Assembly: GCF_007752135.1 (NCBI RefSeq) | Contig: NZ_CP036298.1 | Span: forward strand, 1,178,001 to 1,242,000 | DNA: 64,000 bases | Source: Aureliella helgolandensis | GTDB lineage: Bacteria; Planctomycetota; Planctomycetia; Pirellulales; Pirellulaceae | Direction: 5' to 3' | Shown: piece after piece, positions 28,273 to 37,733 of the stretch | How positions within the stretch are numbered: position 1 is the first letter of the stretch | Layout of the letters: every line of letters begins with the position of its first letter | The notes under the pieces: generated by a model | The model's input: only the letters and a program-made list of their open reading frames with translations | Database searches by the model: none | What the model was told of the DNA's origin: nothing | Program-made: the position numbers and the translations under genes

Positions 28273-28656
28273 CTAGCGCAAGTCCTTGACGCCCTTCTTA
28301 CCAGCGACCGTCTTACGCGGACCCTTGCGGGTGCGAGCATTCGTTCGAGTGCGCTGGCCGCGAACGGGAAGGCTGCTACGGTGACGCATGCCACGGTAGC
28401 ACTTCACTTCGCGAAGTCGATTGATGTTTTGGCTTAGCTGACGACGCAGCGGACCTTCGACGGTGTAATCACGCTCGAGCATCGTGGATAGACGACTTAG
28501 TTCGTCCTCATCCAAGTCACGAGCAGATTTATCAGGGTCGATTGAATTTTTTACGCAAACTTCCCGTGCGACACGTGGACCCACACCATAGATGTAGGTT
28601 AGCGAGATCGCGACTTTCTTTTCGTTGGGAATGTCCACACCGAGTAAACGCGGCAC
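28273..28656 (-). CDS. rpsM: 30S ribosomal protein S13
   Basis: 127 residues; [30 protein letters not shown] and the C-terminal [20 protein letters not shown] are typical. S13 sits in the 30S head and contacts the P-site tRNA and L5. The start is ATG 28656 behind AAGGAGCTC. In most bacteria infA and rpmJ come immediately before it; here adk does, after a gap of about 190 bases. Confidence 0.97.
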   Translation of the reverse strand: MPRLLGVDIPNEKKVAISLTYIYGVGPRVAREVCVKNSIDPDKSARDLDEDELSRLSTMLERDYTVEGPLRRQLSQNINRLREVKCYRGMRHRSSLPVRGQRTRTNARTRKGPRKTVAGKKGVKDLR

Positions 28657-28795
28657 GGAGAGCTCCTTAGCAATGAATCGTAAGTGTCAATAGTGACTAT
28701 ATTGTCAATGTCTGGGGCACGGCCCACAAACGATATTGATTAAACTGTGCACTCGGGGGATGAGCCACTCAAGTGCCAACTCGGGGGAACCGAGC

Positions 28796-28825
28796 ATTGT
28801 AATGCACAAAACGTCAACCCGACAA
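28796..28825 (-). promoter_or_regulatory. Possible internal promoter for rpsM-rpmG
   Basis: On the minus strand TTGTCG (28825-28820) and TACAAT (28801-28796) are 18 bases apart in the adk-rpsM gap, where an internal promoter would be plausible. Only the -10 is a good match, so this is tentative. Confidence 0.25.
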
Positions 28826-28848
28826 GCCGTAAAAGGTTGATCGAATGT

Positions 28849-29430
28849 CTAGTTTTGTGCGGTTCGATGTTCCTGGATGGCAATTTGGATTGCCTGGAAC
28901 ACTTTTTCTGGGGCTTGCATCCCATCTACTGTCACGAGCTGCTGTCGCTGCCCGTAGTAGTCTAGGAGTGGAGCTGTCTGTTCCTGGTAGACGAGCAACC
29001 TACGTTGGATCGTCTCAATGTTGTCGTCTGCTCGATCCTCTGTCTCGGCTCGCCGCAAAAGTCGGTTGACCAGCATTTCCGGATCGACCGTTAAGGCAAG
29101 CACGACATCTACTTGATCGAAGCTGCGGGCCAGGTGCTCGTCCAGCAGTTGAGCTTGCACCAGCGTCCTTGGAAATCCATCGAACAGGCAGCCATGCCTG
29201 CAATCCGCTTCGTTCAACCGCTCAGCGACGATCCGCATTACCAGATGGTCTGGAGCAAGGTTGCCCGCATTCAAATTCCGAGCGATCCATCGCGTCAGGG
29301 CTGTGTCCTGTTGCATTACTTCTCGCAGCATGTCGCCGGTCGATAGCTGGGGGATTCCCAACCAAGACAGCAGCAGCTTTGCTTGAGTCCCTTTACCTGC
29401 ACCAGGCGGGCCGATAAAGATAATGCGCAT
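28849..29430 (-). CDS. adk: Adenylate kinase, short-LID form
   Basis: Interconverts ATP + AMP and 2 ADP. P-loop GPPGAGKGTQAK at residues 7-18, STGDMLRE for AMP binding, FDGFPRTLVQA and the NIETIQRRLLVY segment are present. The LID is the short form (LLRRAETEDRADDNIE), without the four-Cys zinc finger insert of long bacterial enzymes; total 193 residues. ATG 29430 was chosen since it gives the MRIIFIGPPG start. Located between secY and rpsM. Confidence 0.95.
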   Translation of the reverse strand: MRIIFIGPPGAGKGTQAKLLLSWLGIPQLSTGDMLREVMQQDTALTRWIARNLNAGNLAPDHLVMRIVAERLNEADCRHGCLFDGFPRTLVQAQLLDEHLARSFDQVDVVLALTVDPEMLVNRLLRRAETEDRADDNIETIQRRLLVYQEQTAPLLDYYGQRQQLVTVDGMQAPEKVFQAIQIAIQEHRTAQN

Positions 29431-29556
29431 GACTCGCAAGCCTTTAGGTGCGTCGGGCGGATGTCCTGAGCTCGCGAGCCGGTCTCCGAACCGCCGTGCT
29501 AGGCAGTGCGTGGAGAGGGCCACCGCGGACGAGTCATTGGAAGACTCGCCTTCCGC

Positions 29557-30906
29557 TTAGGATTCCAGCAGTCCTTTGTAATTTCGCATCAACAAGTGAT
29601 TGTCGATTTTTTGAATTAGGTCAAACGCTACACTAACTGCGATCAGCAGGCCCGTACCTCCGTAGAACGATGCTACCGAGAAGGGGACGCCGAGTTGAAT
29701 ATTCACAATAATGGGGACGATGGCCACCACTGCCAGGAAGGCTGCTCCGACGTAGGTGATCCGAATCATCACTTTCTCAAGGTAGTCCGCAGTACGCTTA
29801 CCTGGCCGATAGCCGGGGATAAACGTTCCGTGATCCTTCAGGTTCTCTGACATCTCCTTGGGGTTGAACGTGATGGACGTCCAGAAGTAGCAGAAGAAGA
29901 AGATCATGGCGACGTACAGGATGATGTAGCTCAACGATTGTCCGCTTTGGAAGGCACTCGCCAAAGAGGCGAAGAACTGAGCCAAGGTCGGATTGCTAAA
30001 CCAGGTCTGCATGACCCCGAACAGAAGTCCCGGAAGCATCAGCAGGCTGCTGGCGAAGATGATCGGCATCACACCGGCTTGATTGATTCGCAGTGGCAGG
30101 AACTGTTTGGTTCCGCCATACACGCGGCGTCCGCGAACGTGCTTCGCACTCTGCGTTTGGATGCGTCTTTGCCCGAGGGTGATAAAGACCACACCAAAGA
30201 CAACCGCCACAAACAGTGCCGCCAGCACGATCAGTTTATCGGGACCGATTTCCCCAGAGGAACCACTCAACTGTGTTGTCATGTTGTTCTGGAGTTCTAG
30301 CATCGCCTTAGGCATCTGAGCCAAAATGCTCGCCATGATCAGCAGGCTGATACCGTTGCCGATACCGTATTCATCGATCTGTTCCCCGAGCCACATCAAA
30401 AAGACGGTGCCACAGGTCATGATTGCGATGGCGGTCAGCTGCCAACCGAAGTGCAGTGTTGAGGTGCCCGGATAGCAGAACTGGGAGGCCACCATATCTG
30501 GATTGCTCATCACCACGTAGTGGAGATAGACATAGCTTTGAATAATGCACAGAACAACGGTCAAATACCGTGTGTACTCGGTGATTTTCCGCATCCCGGT
30601 TTGCCCCTCTTTGCGGAGCTGTTCGATCGGTTTCCACACGCTGCCGAGCAGCTGGAACACGATCGAGGCCGAGATATAGGGCATAATGCCCAGCCCGAAG
30701 ATGGTGACTTCGCGCAGGTCGGTCGCGGCAAACACGGAGAATCGTTCCAGGAACGAATCTAGTTGGTTACCGGCTCCCGAGCCAACGTTGACCATTGGCA
30801 GGCGGATTTGATAGCCGATGCGATAGACGCCGAGCAGCGCGAGGGTCAAAAGGATCTTCTGACGCAGCTCGGGAATCGTAAAGATCACCCTTAGTTTTTC
30901 TAACAT
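29557..30906 (-). CDS. secY: Preprotein translocase subunit SecY
   Basis: Central channel of the Sec translocon. About ten membrane helices, with TIFGLGIMPYISASIVFQLL (plug/TM2 region), RIPL-like IRLPMVNVG at the N-terminus, GEQIDEYGIGNGISLLIMAS, PLRINQAGVMPIIFASSLLM and the C-terminal YKGLLES. 449 residues. ATG 30906 has AGGAG nine bases upstream; the GTG at 30915 is less likely. Normal place after rplO. Confidence 0.97.
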   Translation of the reverse strand: MLEKLRVIFTIPELRQKILLTLALLGVYRIGYQIRLPMVNVGSGAGNQLDSFLERFSVFAATDLREVTIFGLGIMPYISASIVFQLLGSVWKPIEQLRKEGQTGMRKITEYTRYLTVVLCIIQSYVYLHYVVMSNPDMVASQFCYPGTSTLHFGWQLTAIAIMTCGTVFLMWLGEQIDEYGIGNGISLLIMASILAQMPKAMLELQNNMTTQLSGSSGEIGPDKLIVLAALFVAVVFGVVFITLGQRRIQTQSAKHVRGRRVYGGTKQFLPLRINQAGVMPIIFASSLLMLPGLLFGVMQTWFSNPTLAQFFASLASAFQSGQSLSYIILYVAMIFFFCYFWTSITFNPKEMSENLKDHGTFIPGYRPGKRTADYLEKVMIRITYVGAAFLAVVAIVPIIVNIQLGVPFSVASFYGGTGLLIAVSVAFDLIQKIDNHLLMRNYKGLLES

Positions 30907-30948
30907 CGACACCACTCCTCAGCGAGCGACAGATTCCATCCGTCCGGT

Positions 30949-31446
30949 TTACTTCTTGTTCTGGGCCAAATCGGCCACTCGTTGCTTGGGAGTACGCTTG
31001 GGAGCTAGGACAGTTACGCTACCACCGGCAGCAGTAATCTTTTCCTTAGCCGACGCACTGAAGCGATGGGCAGACACCTTCAAGGCTTTGTCGACTTCAC
31101 CGTCGGCCAGAATCTTGATTTCGTCGTGGACCTTTTTAACGATCCCCTTAGCTTTCAGCGTTTCAGGAGTGATCTCCTCACCCGCTTCATACAGGGCCGA
31201 CAAATCTCCTACGTTAACCGCAATGACGGTAAGTGCGTAGCGATTGAAGAAGCCTCGCTTGGGCAAGCGTCGCACCATCGGCAAGTCTTCGCCGACTTTA
31301 CCTGGGTGGCGCGAGGATCCAGCTCGAGACTTCTGACCGTCTTGACCACGACCGGAGGTTTTACCTTGTCCAGTACCATTACCACGACCCAAACGTCGGG
31401 TTTTGCGATGCTTGGTAATTCCTGAATTGACTTCGCTTAATCTCAT
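30949..31446 (-). CDS. rplO: 50S ribosomal protein L15
   Basis: 165 residues; the basic, glycine-rich N-terminus (RRLGRGNGTGQGKTSGRGQD, then GQKSRAG) and PMVRRLPKRGF are diagnostic. The start overlaps the rpsE stop by four bases (ATGA), so L15 translation is likely coupled to S5. No rpmD (L30) lies between them. Confidence 0.96.
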   Translation of the reverse strand: MRLSEVNSGITKHRKTRRLGRGNGTGQGKTSGRGQDGQKSRAGSSRHPGKVGEDLPMVRRLPKRGFFNRYALTVIAVNVGDLSALYEAGEEITPETLKAKGIVKKVHDEIKILADGEVDKALKVSAHRFSASAKEKITAAGGSVTVLAPKRTPKQRVADLAQNKK

Positions 31447-31934
31447 GACAGTGTCACTCCCCGCAGTCGCTCGATATCTTCGCGAGTTCGCAGCTGCTCT
31501 AGAGCGTTAAAGGTAGCTTTGACTAATACAGATGGATTGTTAGAGCTGAAGCTCTTGGTCAGGATATCTTTGATCCCAGCGGCTTCGCACACGGCTCGCA
31601 CGGCGGGACCAGCGATGATACCAGTACCGGGGTTAGCTGGTAGCAGGATGACCTTCGCGGCGCCGAAGCGACCGATTACGGAGTGAGGGATTGAGCCACC
31701 CACGATGGGGACATCTACCACTTCGCGGTTGGCTTGCTTTTGAGCCTTCTGAACGCTGGGAGGCACTTCGTTGGCCTTGCCGTATCCATAGCCGACTCGG
31801 CCCTTGCCGTCACCGACCACCACGAGCGCGGCGAAGCTAAATCGACGTCCACCTTTGACCACCGCGGCACAGCGCTTGATCTTAAGGACACGCTCGATGG
31901 AGCCATCTCCGGATTGTTCGTTCACTTTAGCCAC
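31443..31934 (-). CDS. rpsE: 30S ribosomal protein S5
   Basis: 163 residues; RCAAVVKGGRRFSFAALVVV, GDGKGRVGYGYGKANEVPPS and PANPGTGIIAGPAVRAVCEA are typical. S5 helps decoding accuracy and mRNA unwinding at the entry channel. Coupled to rplO through an ATGA overlap. Confidence 0.97.
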   Translation of the reverse strand: MAKVNEQSGDGSIERVLKIKRCAAVVKGGRRFSFAALVVVGDGKGRVGYGYGKANEVPPSVQKAQKQANREVVDVPIVGGSIPHSVIGRFGAAKVILLPANPGTGIIAGPAVRAVCEAAGIKDILTKSFSSNNPSVLVKATFNALEQLRTREDIERLRGVTLS

Positions 31935-32031
31935 GAATTAGGCACTCCCGATATTTTACAGCTCGACCAAATGTCTTTGAATGAATAATTACGCAATTGG
32001 TGACGGCTTGTTGGTCACCGATCTCAAATCT

Positions 32032-32394
32032 TTAGAATTCGAGACCCGCTTCTCGCGCTGCTTCGGCGAAGGCGGCTACGCGACCATGGTAGCGACAGCT
32101 ACCGCGATCGAGTCGAACGGCCTTGATTCCGGCAGCGGTAGCACGCTGGGCGATGAGTTTACCGACTTTGGTAGCAGCTTCACAGTTGCTGCCGTAGCTC
32201 ACGCCAGCATCCGCATCCTTGGAGGATGCACTGGCGAGGGTTCGGCCCGATTCGTCGTCGATCAGCTGGCAGTAAAAGTGCTTGAGCGTACGATTAACGC
32301 ACAAGCGTGGTCGACCAGCATCGCCGCGAACTTTGTTCCGCACTCGGAATTCACGGCGTTCACGCTGGTTGTTGATGATTTTCTTAAGCTTCAC
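32032..32394 (-). CDS. rplR: 50S ribosomal protein L18
   Basis: 120 residues; RERREFRVRNKVRGDAGRPR, LCVNRTLKHFYCQLIDDESG and the C-terminal YHGRVAAFAEAAREAGLEF identify L18, a 5S rRNA-binding protein of the central protuberance. Normal position between rplF and rpsE. Confidence 0.96.
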   Translation of the reverse strand: MKLKKIINNQRERREFRVRNKVRGDAGRPRLCVNRTLKHFYCQLIDDESGRTLASASSKDADAGVSYGSNCEAATKVGKLIAQRATAAGIKAVRLDRGSCRYHGRVAAFAEAAREAGLEF

Positions 32395-32443
32395 GACGCA
32401 CCCGTCAGTATCGCAATTGAATTGAAATGTCTTGGGACGATTT

Positions 32444-32986
32444 TTAAGTAGCCGACTTACCTGGCTTGAGCTTGATCTGCTCGCCTTGGTAGCGGATGCC
32501 CTTACCCTTGTAAGGCTCTGGTTTGCGGAGCGAGCGAACTTCGGCAGCGAATTGGCCGACTTTCTGCTTGTCGCAACCGCGGACCACGATGTGGGTTTGG
32601 TCTGGGCAGGTCACATCGAGTGCATCTGGGATGACCTTCTTCAGCTCATTGGCGTAGCCAACTCGCAGTTGAAGCTGCTTACCCTGGACAGCACAGATGT
32701 AGCCCACGCCGACGACTTCGAGTTTCTTCTCGTAGCCGTCTTTGACACCAACAATCATGTTGTTAATGATTGCTCGGGTAAGACCGTGCAGCTCACGAGC
32801 GGTACGCTCGTCAGTATCACGACCCACCGTAACTGATTTTCCATCTTCATCAACTGCAACTGTAACCTCGGGGCGATGCTGGAACTCCAGCTTACCCTTG
32901 GGACCTTCGACGGCAATCACTCGATCAGCAATGCTGACCTTGACACCATCGACTACAGAAACAGGCTTTTTACCGATACGCGACAT
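32444..32986 (-). CDS. rplF: 50S ribosomal protein L6
   Basis: 180 residues; MSRIGKKPVSVVDGVKV, GPKGKLEFQHRPEV, the LHGLTRAIINNMIVGV helix and PEPYKGKGIRYQGE at the C-terminus are characteristic. L6 sits near the sarcin-ricin loop at the factor-binding site. Normal neighbours rpsH and rplR. Confidence 0.96.
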   Translation of the reverse strand: MSRIGKKPVSVVDGVKVSIADRVIAVEGPKGKLEFQHRPEVTVAVDEDGKSVTVGRDTDERTARELHGLTRAIINNMIVGVKDGYEKKLEVVGVGYICAVQGKQLQLRVGYANELKKVIPDALDVTCPDQTHIVVRGCDKQKVGQFAAEVRSLRKPEPYKGKGIRYQGEQIKLKPGKSAT

Positions 32987-33061
32987 GGCTAAGCCACTTC
33001 AAATAATGATCTTCTACGAATTATTTCAATTTGGTACAGTGCGGGCGAGCTAAGCGACTGC

Positions 33062-33457
33062 CTAGCAGACTTCGCAAAGTACTTCGCCGCCGATATTTTG
33101 TTGTCGAGCTTCGCGATCGCTCACGAACCCCTGACTGGTGCTGATAATCGAAATTCCCAGCCCGTTGAGAACGGGACGTAAGTCACGGCTCTTGCTAAAT
33201 ACGCGCCGCCCGGGTCTGCTCACTCGTCGGATCGTTTGGATGACTCGCTCACCGTTGGGGCCGTATTTCAACTCAATTCTGAGTTGTTTCACAGGCTCCG
33301 CATCGATTACAGCGTAGTCCCAAATGTATCCTTCACGCTTCAGCACTTCGGCCACGCCTACCTTCACTTTCGATGATGGCATGTCAACGTGTTGGCGTTC
33401 AACTCGTACCGCATTGCGGATTTGAGTGAGCATGTCAGCGATAGGATCAGTCATCAT
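33062..33457 (-). CDS. rpsH: 30S ribosomal protein S8
   Basis: 131 residues; TDPIADMLTQIRNA, RVSRPGRRVFSKSRDLRPVL, GLGISIISTSQGFVSD and GGEVLCEVC are typical. S8 binds the central domain of 16S rRNA and in many bacteria represses its own operon. Two Met codons start the frame (33457 and 33454); either is possible. Confidence 0.96.
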   Translation of the reverse strand: MMTDPIADMLTQIRNAVRVERQHVDMPSSKVKVGVAEVLKREGYIWDYAVIDAEPVKQLRIELKYGPNGERVIQTIRRVSRPGRRVFSKSRDLRPVLNGLGISIISTSQGFVSDREARQQNIGGEVLCEVC

Positions 33458-33562
33458 CGCGGTATCATTTCCTTTTCAACTTATGGGCCAGGTTGATGGC
33501 TGCCATTTTTAGGGTGAACGACCAGCGTGCGTCACCCCATGAAAGTACCTATTTGGGGAGAA

Positions 33563-33748
33563 CTACCAGCTTGCCTTGCGAACGCCGGGGATAACCCCTT
33601 GGTCCGCTAGCTTACGGAAACAAATTCGGCAAATCCCAAACTTGCGATATACAGCACGTGGTCGACCGCACAACTTACAGCGGTTTTCACGACGGACTGC
33701 AAACTTAGGGGGGCGGTTTGCTTTCGCTATTTTACTTTTGCTTGCCAC
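33563..33748 (-). CDS. rpsN: 30S ribosomal protein S14, zinc form
   Basis: 61 residues, the short S14 type with a zinc ribbon: CKLCG and CRICF pairs, then [18 protein letters not shown]14 lies in the 30S head. The zinc-dependent type is kept here while L33 has lost most of its zinc site. Confidence 0.96.
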   Translation of the reverse strand: MASKSKIAKANRPPKFAVRRENRCKLCGRPRAVYRKFGICRICFRKLADQGVIPGVRKASW

Positions 33749-33810
33749 GGGAGAGTTGTCCGTGTTAATCCAATTGGTGAAACTAAAAACTCGACGCTAG
33801 TTGAAGCAGC

Positions 33811-34374
33811 TTAGCTGCCTGCGGGCGTTTGGGCAGCTCGGAATGGCATTCCGAACTTTTCCAACAACAGCAGACCATGCTCATTCGACTTGGCGCTCGT
33901 CACAATAGTGATGTTCATGCCTTGCGGCTTCGTGTACTTGTCGGGGTTTAATTCCGGGAACACGAGTTGTTCGGTCAGGCTCAAGCTGTAGTTGCCGCTG
34001 CCATCAAAGGCTTTACGGCTGACACCGCGAAAGTCACGAACTCGGGGAAGGACGATGCTAATCAGTCGATCCAGGAATTCATACATGCGTTGTCGGCGTA
34101 GGGTTACCTTACAGCCGATGGGCATGCCTTCTCGAAGCTTGAATCCAGCGATCGATTTGCGAGCCAACGTTTGTACTGGACGCTGTCCAGCAATGTCGGT
34201 CATCGCGTCGAAAGCCAATTCCAAATTTTTCTTATCCGCGACTGCTGATCCAACACCCATATTGATGATGATCTTAGTCACACGTGGAATCGCCATTGGG
34301 TTTTCGATGCCCAATTGCTCAGCCAGCTGTTGACGGATTTCGTCTAGATAACGTTCTTGCAACCGTGGGGCCAT
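33811..34374 (-). CDS. rplE: 50S ribosomal protein L5
   Basis: 187 residues; [53 protein letters not shown] and the C-terminal [20 protein letters not shown] identify L5, which binds 5S rRNA and contacts S13. Normal position after rplX. Confidence 0.96.
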   Translation of the reverse strand: MAPRLQERYLDEIRQQLAEQLGIENPMAIPRVTKIIINMGVGSAVADKKNLELAFDAMTDIAGQRPVQTLARKSIAGFKLREGMPIGCKVTLRRQRMYEFLDRLISIVLPRVRDFRGVSRKAFDGSGNYSLSLTEQLVFPELNPDKYTKPQGMNITIVTSAKSNEHGLLLLEKFGMPFRAAQTPAGS

Positions 34375-34439
34375 TGCCGCGGGTTCCTAAATCCAAATTC
34401 TCTGAATCGAAATGTCTACGTGGGGTCGTCTGCCAGCGA

Positions 34440-34787
34440 TTACTGCTGAGCGTACCGAGCCTTGGCAGGCGAAATAACACCGAGCGACGCACCACTCTTC
34501 TTTGCGAAGCGCTCTTTACTACCATCCTTCAAGTACCGTACTCCGACTCGCGTCCGCTTGCCGGTTTGAGGGCACAGTAGCATCACGTTGCTGGCGTCAA
34601 TGGGCATCTCTTTACTCAGACGTCCACCCTGCGGATTTTTCCCGCTGCGTTTAACGTGTTTGTAAACCTTATTGACTCCCTCGACGATCACGCGACTGTT
34701 CTCGCGGTCCACCTTCAGGACTTTACCAGAAGTGCCTTTGTCAGCACCGCTAATTACTAGCACTTCGTCTTGTTCGCGAAACAACAT
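34440..34787 (-). CDS. rplX: 50S ribosomal protein L24
   Basis: 115 residues; the KOW motif is VLVISGADKGTSGKVLKVDR, followed by VIVEGVNKVYKHVK and VMLLCPQTGKRTRVGVR. L24 initiates 50S assembly by binding the 5' end of 23S rRNA. Normal position between rplN and rplE. Confidence 0.96.
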   Translation of the reverse strand: MLFREQDEVLVISGADKGTSGKVLKVDRENSRVIVEGVNKVYKHVKRSGKNPQGGRLSKEMPIDASNVMLLCPQTGKRTRVGVRYLKDGSKERFAKKSGASLGVISPAKARYAQQ

Positions 34788-34823
34788 CTTTATTTCCTCG
34801 TGCCCAACCTAAAATGCTAGCAA

Positions 34824-35192
34824 TCAAACTACTTCGTTGGCCAAGCTGACAATCTTCATGAATTTACGTTCGCGTAGCTCACGGGCCACAGCACCGAAGA
34901 TCCGCGTACCACGTGGGTTGGCATCTTTGTCCACCAGTACGACCGCGTTGCTGTCGAAGCGGATATAGCTTCCGTCCACGCGTCGAGTCGGCTGCTTGCA
35001 GCGTACGACTACGGCTCGCACGATCGATTTCTTTTTGACTTCACTACCAGCCTGCACGGCTTTCACCGAGCAGATGATGACGTCGCCGATGCCTGCATAG
35101 CGACGCCGGCTTCCGCCGAGCACCTTAATGCACATCACTTCTTTTGCACCGCTGTTGTCTGCTACGGCGAGTCGTGTTTCTTGTTGAATCAT
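34824..35192 (-). CDS. rplN: 50S ribosomal protein L14
   Basis: 122 residues; [36 protein letters not shown] and [18 protein letters not shown] are diagnostic. L14 lies at the subunit interface, binds L19 and is the docking site of silencing factor RsfS. Confidence 0.97.
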   Translation of the reverse strand: MIQQETRLAVADNSGAKEVMCIKVLGGSRRRYAGIGDVIICSVKAVQAGSEVKKKSIVRAVVVRCKQPTRRVDGSYIRFDSNAVVLVDKDANPRGTRIFGAVARELRERKFMKIVSLANEVV

Positions 35193-35252
35193 GGCTTCAC
35201 TGGAACCAAATTGTTACGTCAAGTAATTTGAAGGGGTCGCGAGGCGGACTGT

Positions 35253-35603
35253 TTATTCAGCCGCAGCTTGACCTTCTTCACCGGACAGTTTTTCGATAGT
35301 CTCAGACTGTTCATCCGAGTGTGCTCGGCGGGCTGCACGCAGGGCCGCCAAGTCGACTTCTTTGCTCTTTTCGATGACTCGCACCAAGTTCCATCGCTTG
35401 AGACGACTCAGTGGACGACACTCTTGGATCTCGACAGTATCACCGACAGCGGAATCGTTGTTTTCGTCATGTACGTGACACACTGTCCGACGCTTGATGT
35501 ACTTGCCATACTTGGCATGTTTCACCGTGCGATCGATTTCCACGCGTCGTGTTTTGGATGCCTTGTCGCTCGTGACGACCCCAACTAGAACTGTCGCTGA
35601 CAT
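35253..35603 (-). CDS. rpsQ: 30S ribosomal protein S17 with acidic tail
   Basis: 116 residues; [35 protein letters not shown] and [20 protein letters not shown] are typical of S17. The core ends near residue 84; the remaining 30 residues (with [17 protein letters not shown]) are an acidic extension not found in E. coli S17. Confidence 0.96.
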   Translation of the reverse strand: MSATVLVGVVTSDKASKTRRVEIDRTVKHAKYGKYIKRRTVCHVHDENNDSAVGDTVEIQECRPLSRLKRWNLVRVIEKSKEVDLAALRAARRAHSDEQSETIEKLSGEEGQAAAE

Positions 35604-35635
35604 ATTCGCTCTACTAGTCTATTTCAAAAGTAAGT

Positions 35636-35839
35636 TCAGGAGGCCGAGCTGGCGGAGGCACGTTCTGTTTGGAGCGTACGCACACGGGCAATCAACCTTC
35701 GATTTCGACGGACCTCGGAAGGAGCGTCGAGTTTCTCTGTCTGCGCCTGGATACGTAGGCGAAACAACTGAGTTGCTGCGTCCTTAGCAGTTAGGTCCAA
35801 CTGCTCGTCACTCATTTCTCGCAATTCACTGATCTTCAT
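35636..35839 (-). CDS. rpmC: 50S ribosomal protein L29
   Basis: 67 residues; MKISELREMSDEQLDLTAKD, then LFRLRIQAQTEKLDAPSEVR and NRRLIARVRTLQTER are the two helices of L29, which lies at the exit tunnel. Located 18 bases behind rplP. Confidence 0.95.
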   Translation of the reverse strand: MKISELREMSDEQLDLTAKDAATQLFRLRIQAQTEKLDAPSEVRRNRRLIARVRTLQTERASASSAS

Positions 35840-35857
35840 CGTATTATCACTTTGGTG

Positions 35858-36274
35858 TTATGCAGGTCGTCGTTGTACAAGACGAACTGGGACGGGCATC
35901 TTCGATGCGAGTCGTGCGAAGCAAATCTTCGCTTGTTGCTCAGTCACACCCGCCAGTTCATACAGAACTGTGCCTGGTTTGATCACGGCAACCCATGCTT
36001 CCGGTTCACCCTTACCTTTACCCATCCGAGTTTCCAATGGTTTGGAAGACACCGGTTTGTCTGGGAAGATTCGGATAAACAACCTACCTTCGCCGCGCAC
36101 GTATTGTTGTGCAGCGATACGTCCAGCTTCGATTGTTCGAGCCTTTATCCAGCCGCCCTGCGTTGCTTGCAGGCCAAAATCGCCAAAGACAACTTTGTTG
36201 CCGCGGGTCGCATTACCTTTTATACGACCTCTTTGGCTTTTTCGATGCTTGACCCGCTTGGGCATCAGCGCCAT
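35858..36274 (-). CDS. rplP: 50S ribosomal protein L16
   Basis: 138 residues; MPKRVKHRKSQRGRIKGNAT, VVFGDFGLQATQGGWIKART and RMGKGKGEPEAWVAVIKPG are diagnostic. L16 organises the A-site side of the peptidyl transferase centre. The start (ATG 36274, or 36265 giving MPKR) lies inside the end of rpsC, an out-of-frame overlap of 53-62 bases. Confidence 0.96.
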   Translation of the reverse strand: MALMPKRVKHRKSQRGRIKGNATRGNKVVFGDFGLQATQGGWIKARTIEAGRIAAQQYVRGEGRLFIRIFPDKPVSSKPLETRMGKGKGEPEAWVAVIKPGTVLYELAGVTEQQAKICFARLASKMPVPVRLVQRRPA

Positions 36275-36935
36275 CGGTAGAGTCTCCCGCGTAAGAACCT
36301 TGATTTACCCAGACTTGAATACCGAGGTTACCTTGAGGTGTCTGAGCCTCAGTGAAACCATAGTCGATCTTTGCTTGCAAGGTGCTCAAAGGGAGCGATC
36401 CGGCACTTGCCTTTTCGCGTCGAGCCATTTCGGCTCCACCCAAGCGACCTGCTAGCTGGACTTTGATGCCCTTGGCACCGGCGTCCATAGTTGTTTCTAA
36501 TGCGCGTTTCATTGTGCGACGGAAGTTAGCTCGCTTCATCAATTGTTGAGCAATGTCTTCTGCTACCAATTGCGCCATAATACCTGGCGTGGCGATCTCT
36601 TCGATCTTCAAATTCACGCGGCGGCCGATGAGCGACTGCAATTCTTCTTGCAGCTTTTCGACATCCGCCCCCTTCTTGCCGATGATCAGGCCAGGCCGTG
36701 CTACGAAGAGCATGACCCGAACTTCATCTCGTGTCCGTTCAATCTCGATCCGATCAATGCCTGCGCTGCGGTACTGAGTTCGGTATCGGTTGTCGGGATG
36801 ATTCTTGATGAAATGTCGAACCTTATGGTCTTCCACCAAAAGCTCGGCAAATTCCTTTTTCGACGCATACCAGCGGCTTGCCCAGCCACGGACGACACCG
36901 GTTCGGAAGCCTACAGGATTGACCTTTTGACCCAT
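36213..36935 (-). CDS. rpsC: 30S ribosomal protein S3
   Basis: 240 residues; MGQKVNPVGFRTGVVRGWAS, the KH domain VRVMLFVARPGLIIGKKGAD, and LGIQVWVNQGSYAG near the C-terminus identify S3, part of the mRNA entry helicase. The last 25 residues (STDGADAQAGQASKKPKRSY) are an extension whose DNA also encodes the beginning of L16 in another frame. Confidence 0.96.
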   Translation of the reverse strand: MGQKVNPVGFRTGVVRGWASRWYASKKEFAELLVEDHKVRHFIKNHPDNRYRTQYRSAGIDRIEIERTRDEVRVMLFVARPGLIIGKKGADVEKLQEELQSLIGRRVNLKIEEIATPGIMAQLVAEDIAQQLMKRANFRRTMKRALETTMDAGAKGIKVQLAGRLGGAEMARREKASAGSLPLSTLQAKIDYGFTEAQTPQGNLGIQVWVNQGSYAGDSTDGADAQAGQASKKPKRSYKR

Positions 36936-36986
36936 ACCAAAAACTCGCTTGATCGGTTAACGCTACCTCAGGCAGCAAACTTGTGC

Positions 36987-37343
36987 TTACAGTTCTTCCA
37001 GTGTTTCCAGCTCGACAGTAATGTGAGCTGTTCGCTTTAAAATTCCAAAGGCCATCCCGCGTGCTCGGGGACGGATCCGCTTGAATGTCGGGCCGCCATC
37101 CACATGGGCTAGGGTAATGACCAGTCGCTCGGGAGCAACCGACCGACCACTGTTCTGGTCGGAGTCCTGTGCGTTGCCAACAGCACTTCGCAATACCTTC
37201 TCCAGCATCCGTGCACCGCGATGGGGCTGATACTTGAGCAGGTCGAGTGCTTCATCGGCAAACTTACCGCGTACCAAATCTGCCAGTGGACGGACTTTCC
37301 GAGCACTGATTCGAGCGTATTTGTGAGTGGCTTTGAACGCCAT
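36987..37343 (-). CDS. rplV: 50S ribosomal protein L22
   Basis: 118 residues; HKYARISARKVRPLADLVRG, LLKYQPHRGARMLEKVLRSA and the hairpin end FKRIRPRARGMAFGILKR are typical. The beta hairpin of L22 reaches into the exit tunnel, where macrolides act. Normal position between rpsS and rpsC. Confidence 0.96.
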   Translation of the reverse strand: MAFKATHKYARISARKVRPLADLVRGKFADEALDLLKYQPHRGARMLEKVLRSAVGNAQDSDQNSGRSVAPERLVITLAHVDGGPTFKRIRPRARGMAFGILKRTAHITVELETLEEL

Positions 37344-37412
37344 GGCTCCAACCCTAATTTCTATGTCGGTTCGATGATTCTTTGCGATGCCAAGTAACGA
37401 GTTGCACTCGTA

Positions 37413-37682
37413 CTACTTCTTGCCCTTGCCGGAGTGGCCGCGGAAGGTTCGCGTTGGTGCGAACTCGCCGAGCTTGTGTCCAACCATGTCTTCGTTGACG
37501 GTTACCTTCATGTGCTGGCGACCGTTGTGAACCATGAACGTGATGCCCACGAATTCTGGAACGATAGTGCAGCGTCGGGCCCAAGTCGTAATTGGCTCGT
37601 GGGAGCCAGATTCCTGGACCTTGACTACTTTACCGTAGAGCCTTGGATCTACAAATGGTCCCTTTTTGGTCGATCGTCCCAT
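37413..37682 (-). CDS. rpsS: 30S ribosomal protein S19
   Basis: 89 residues; [38 protein letters not shown] and [20 protein letters not shown] are diagnostic. S19 lies in the 30S head with S13. Normal position after rplB. Confidence 0.97.
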   Translation of the reverse strand: MGRSTKKGPFVDPRLYGKVVKVQESGSHEPITTWARRCTIVPEFVGITFMVHNGRQHMKVTVNEDMVGHKLGEFAPTRTFRGHSGKGKK

Positions 37683-37733
37683 AGCTTCGCTTCAACTCAA
37701 AAAACGCTAATGACTGATAAATGATACCGCGGC

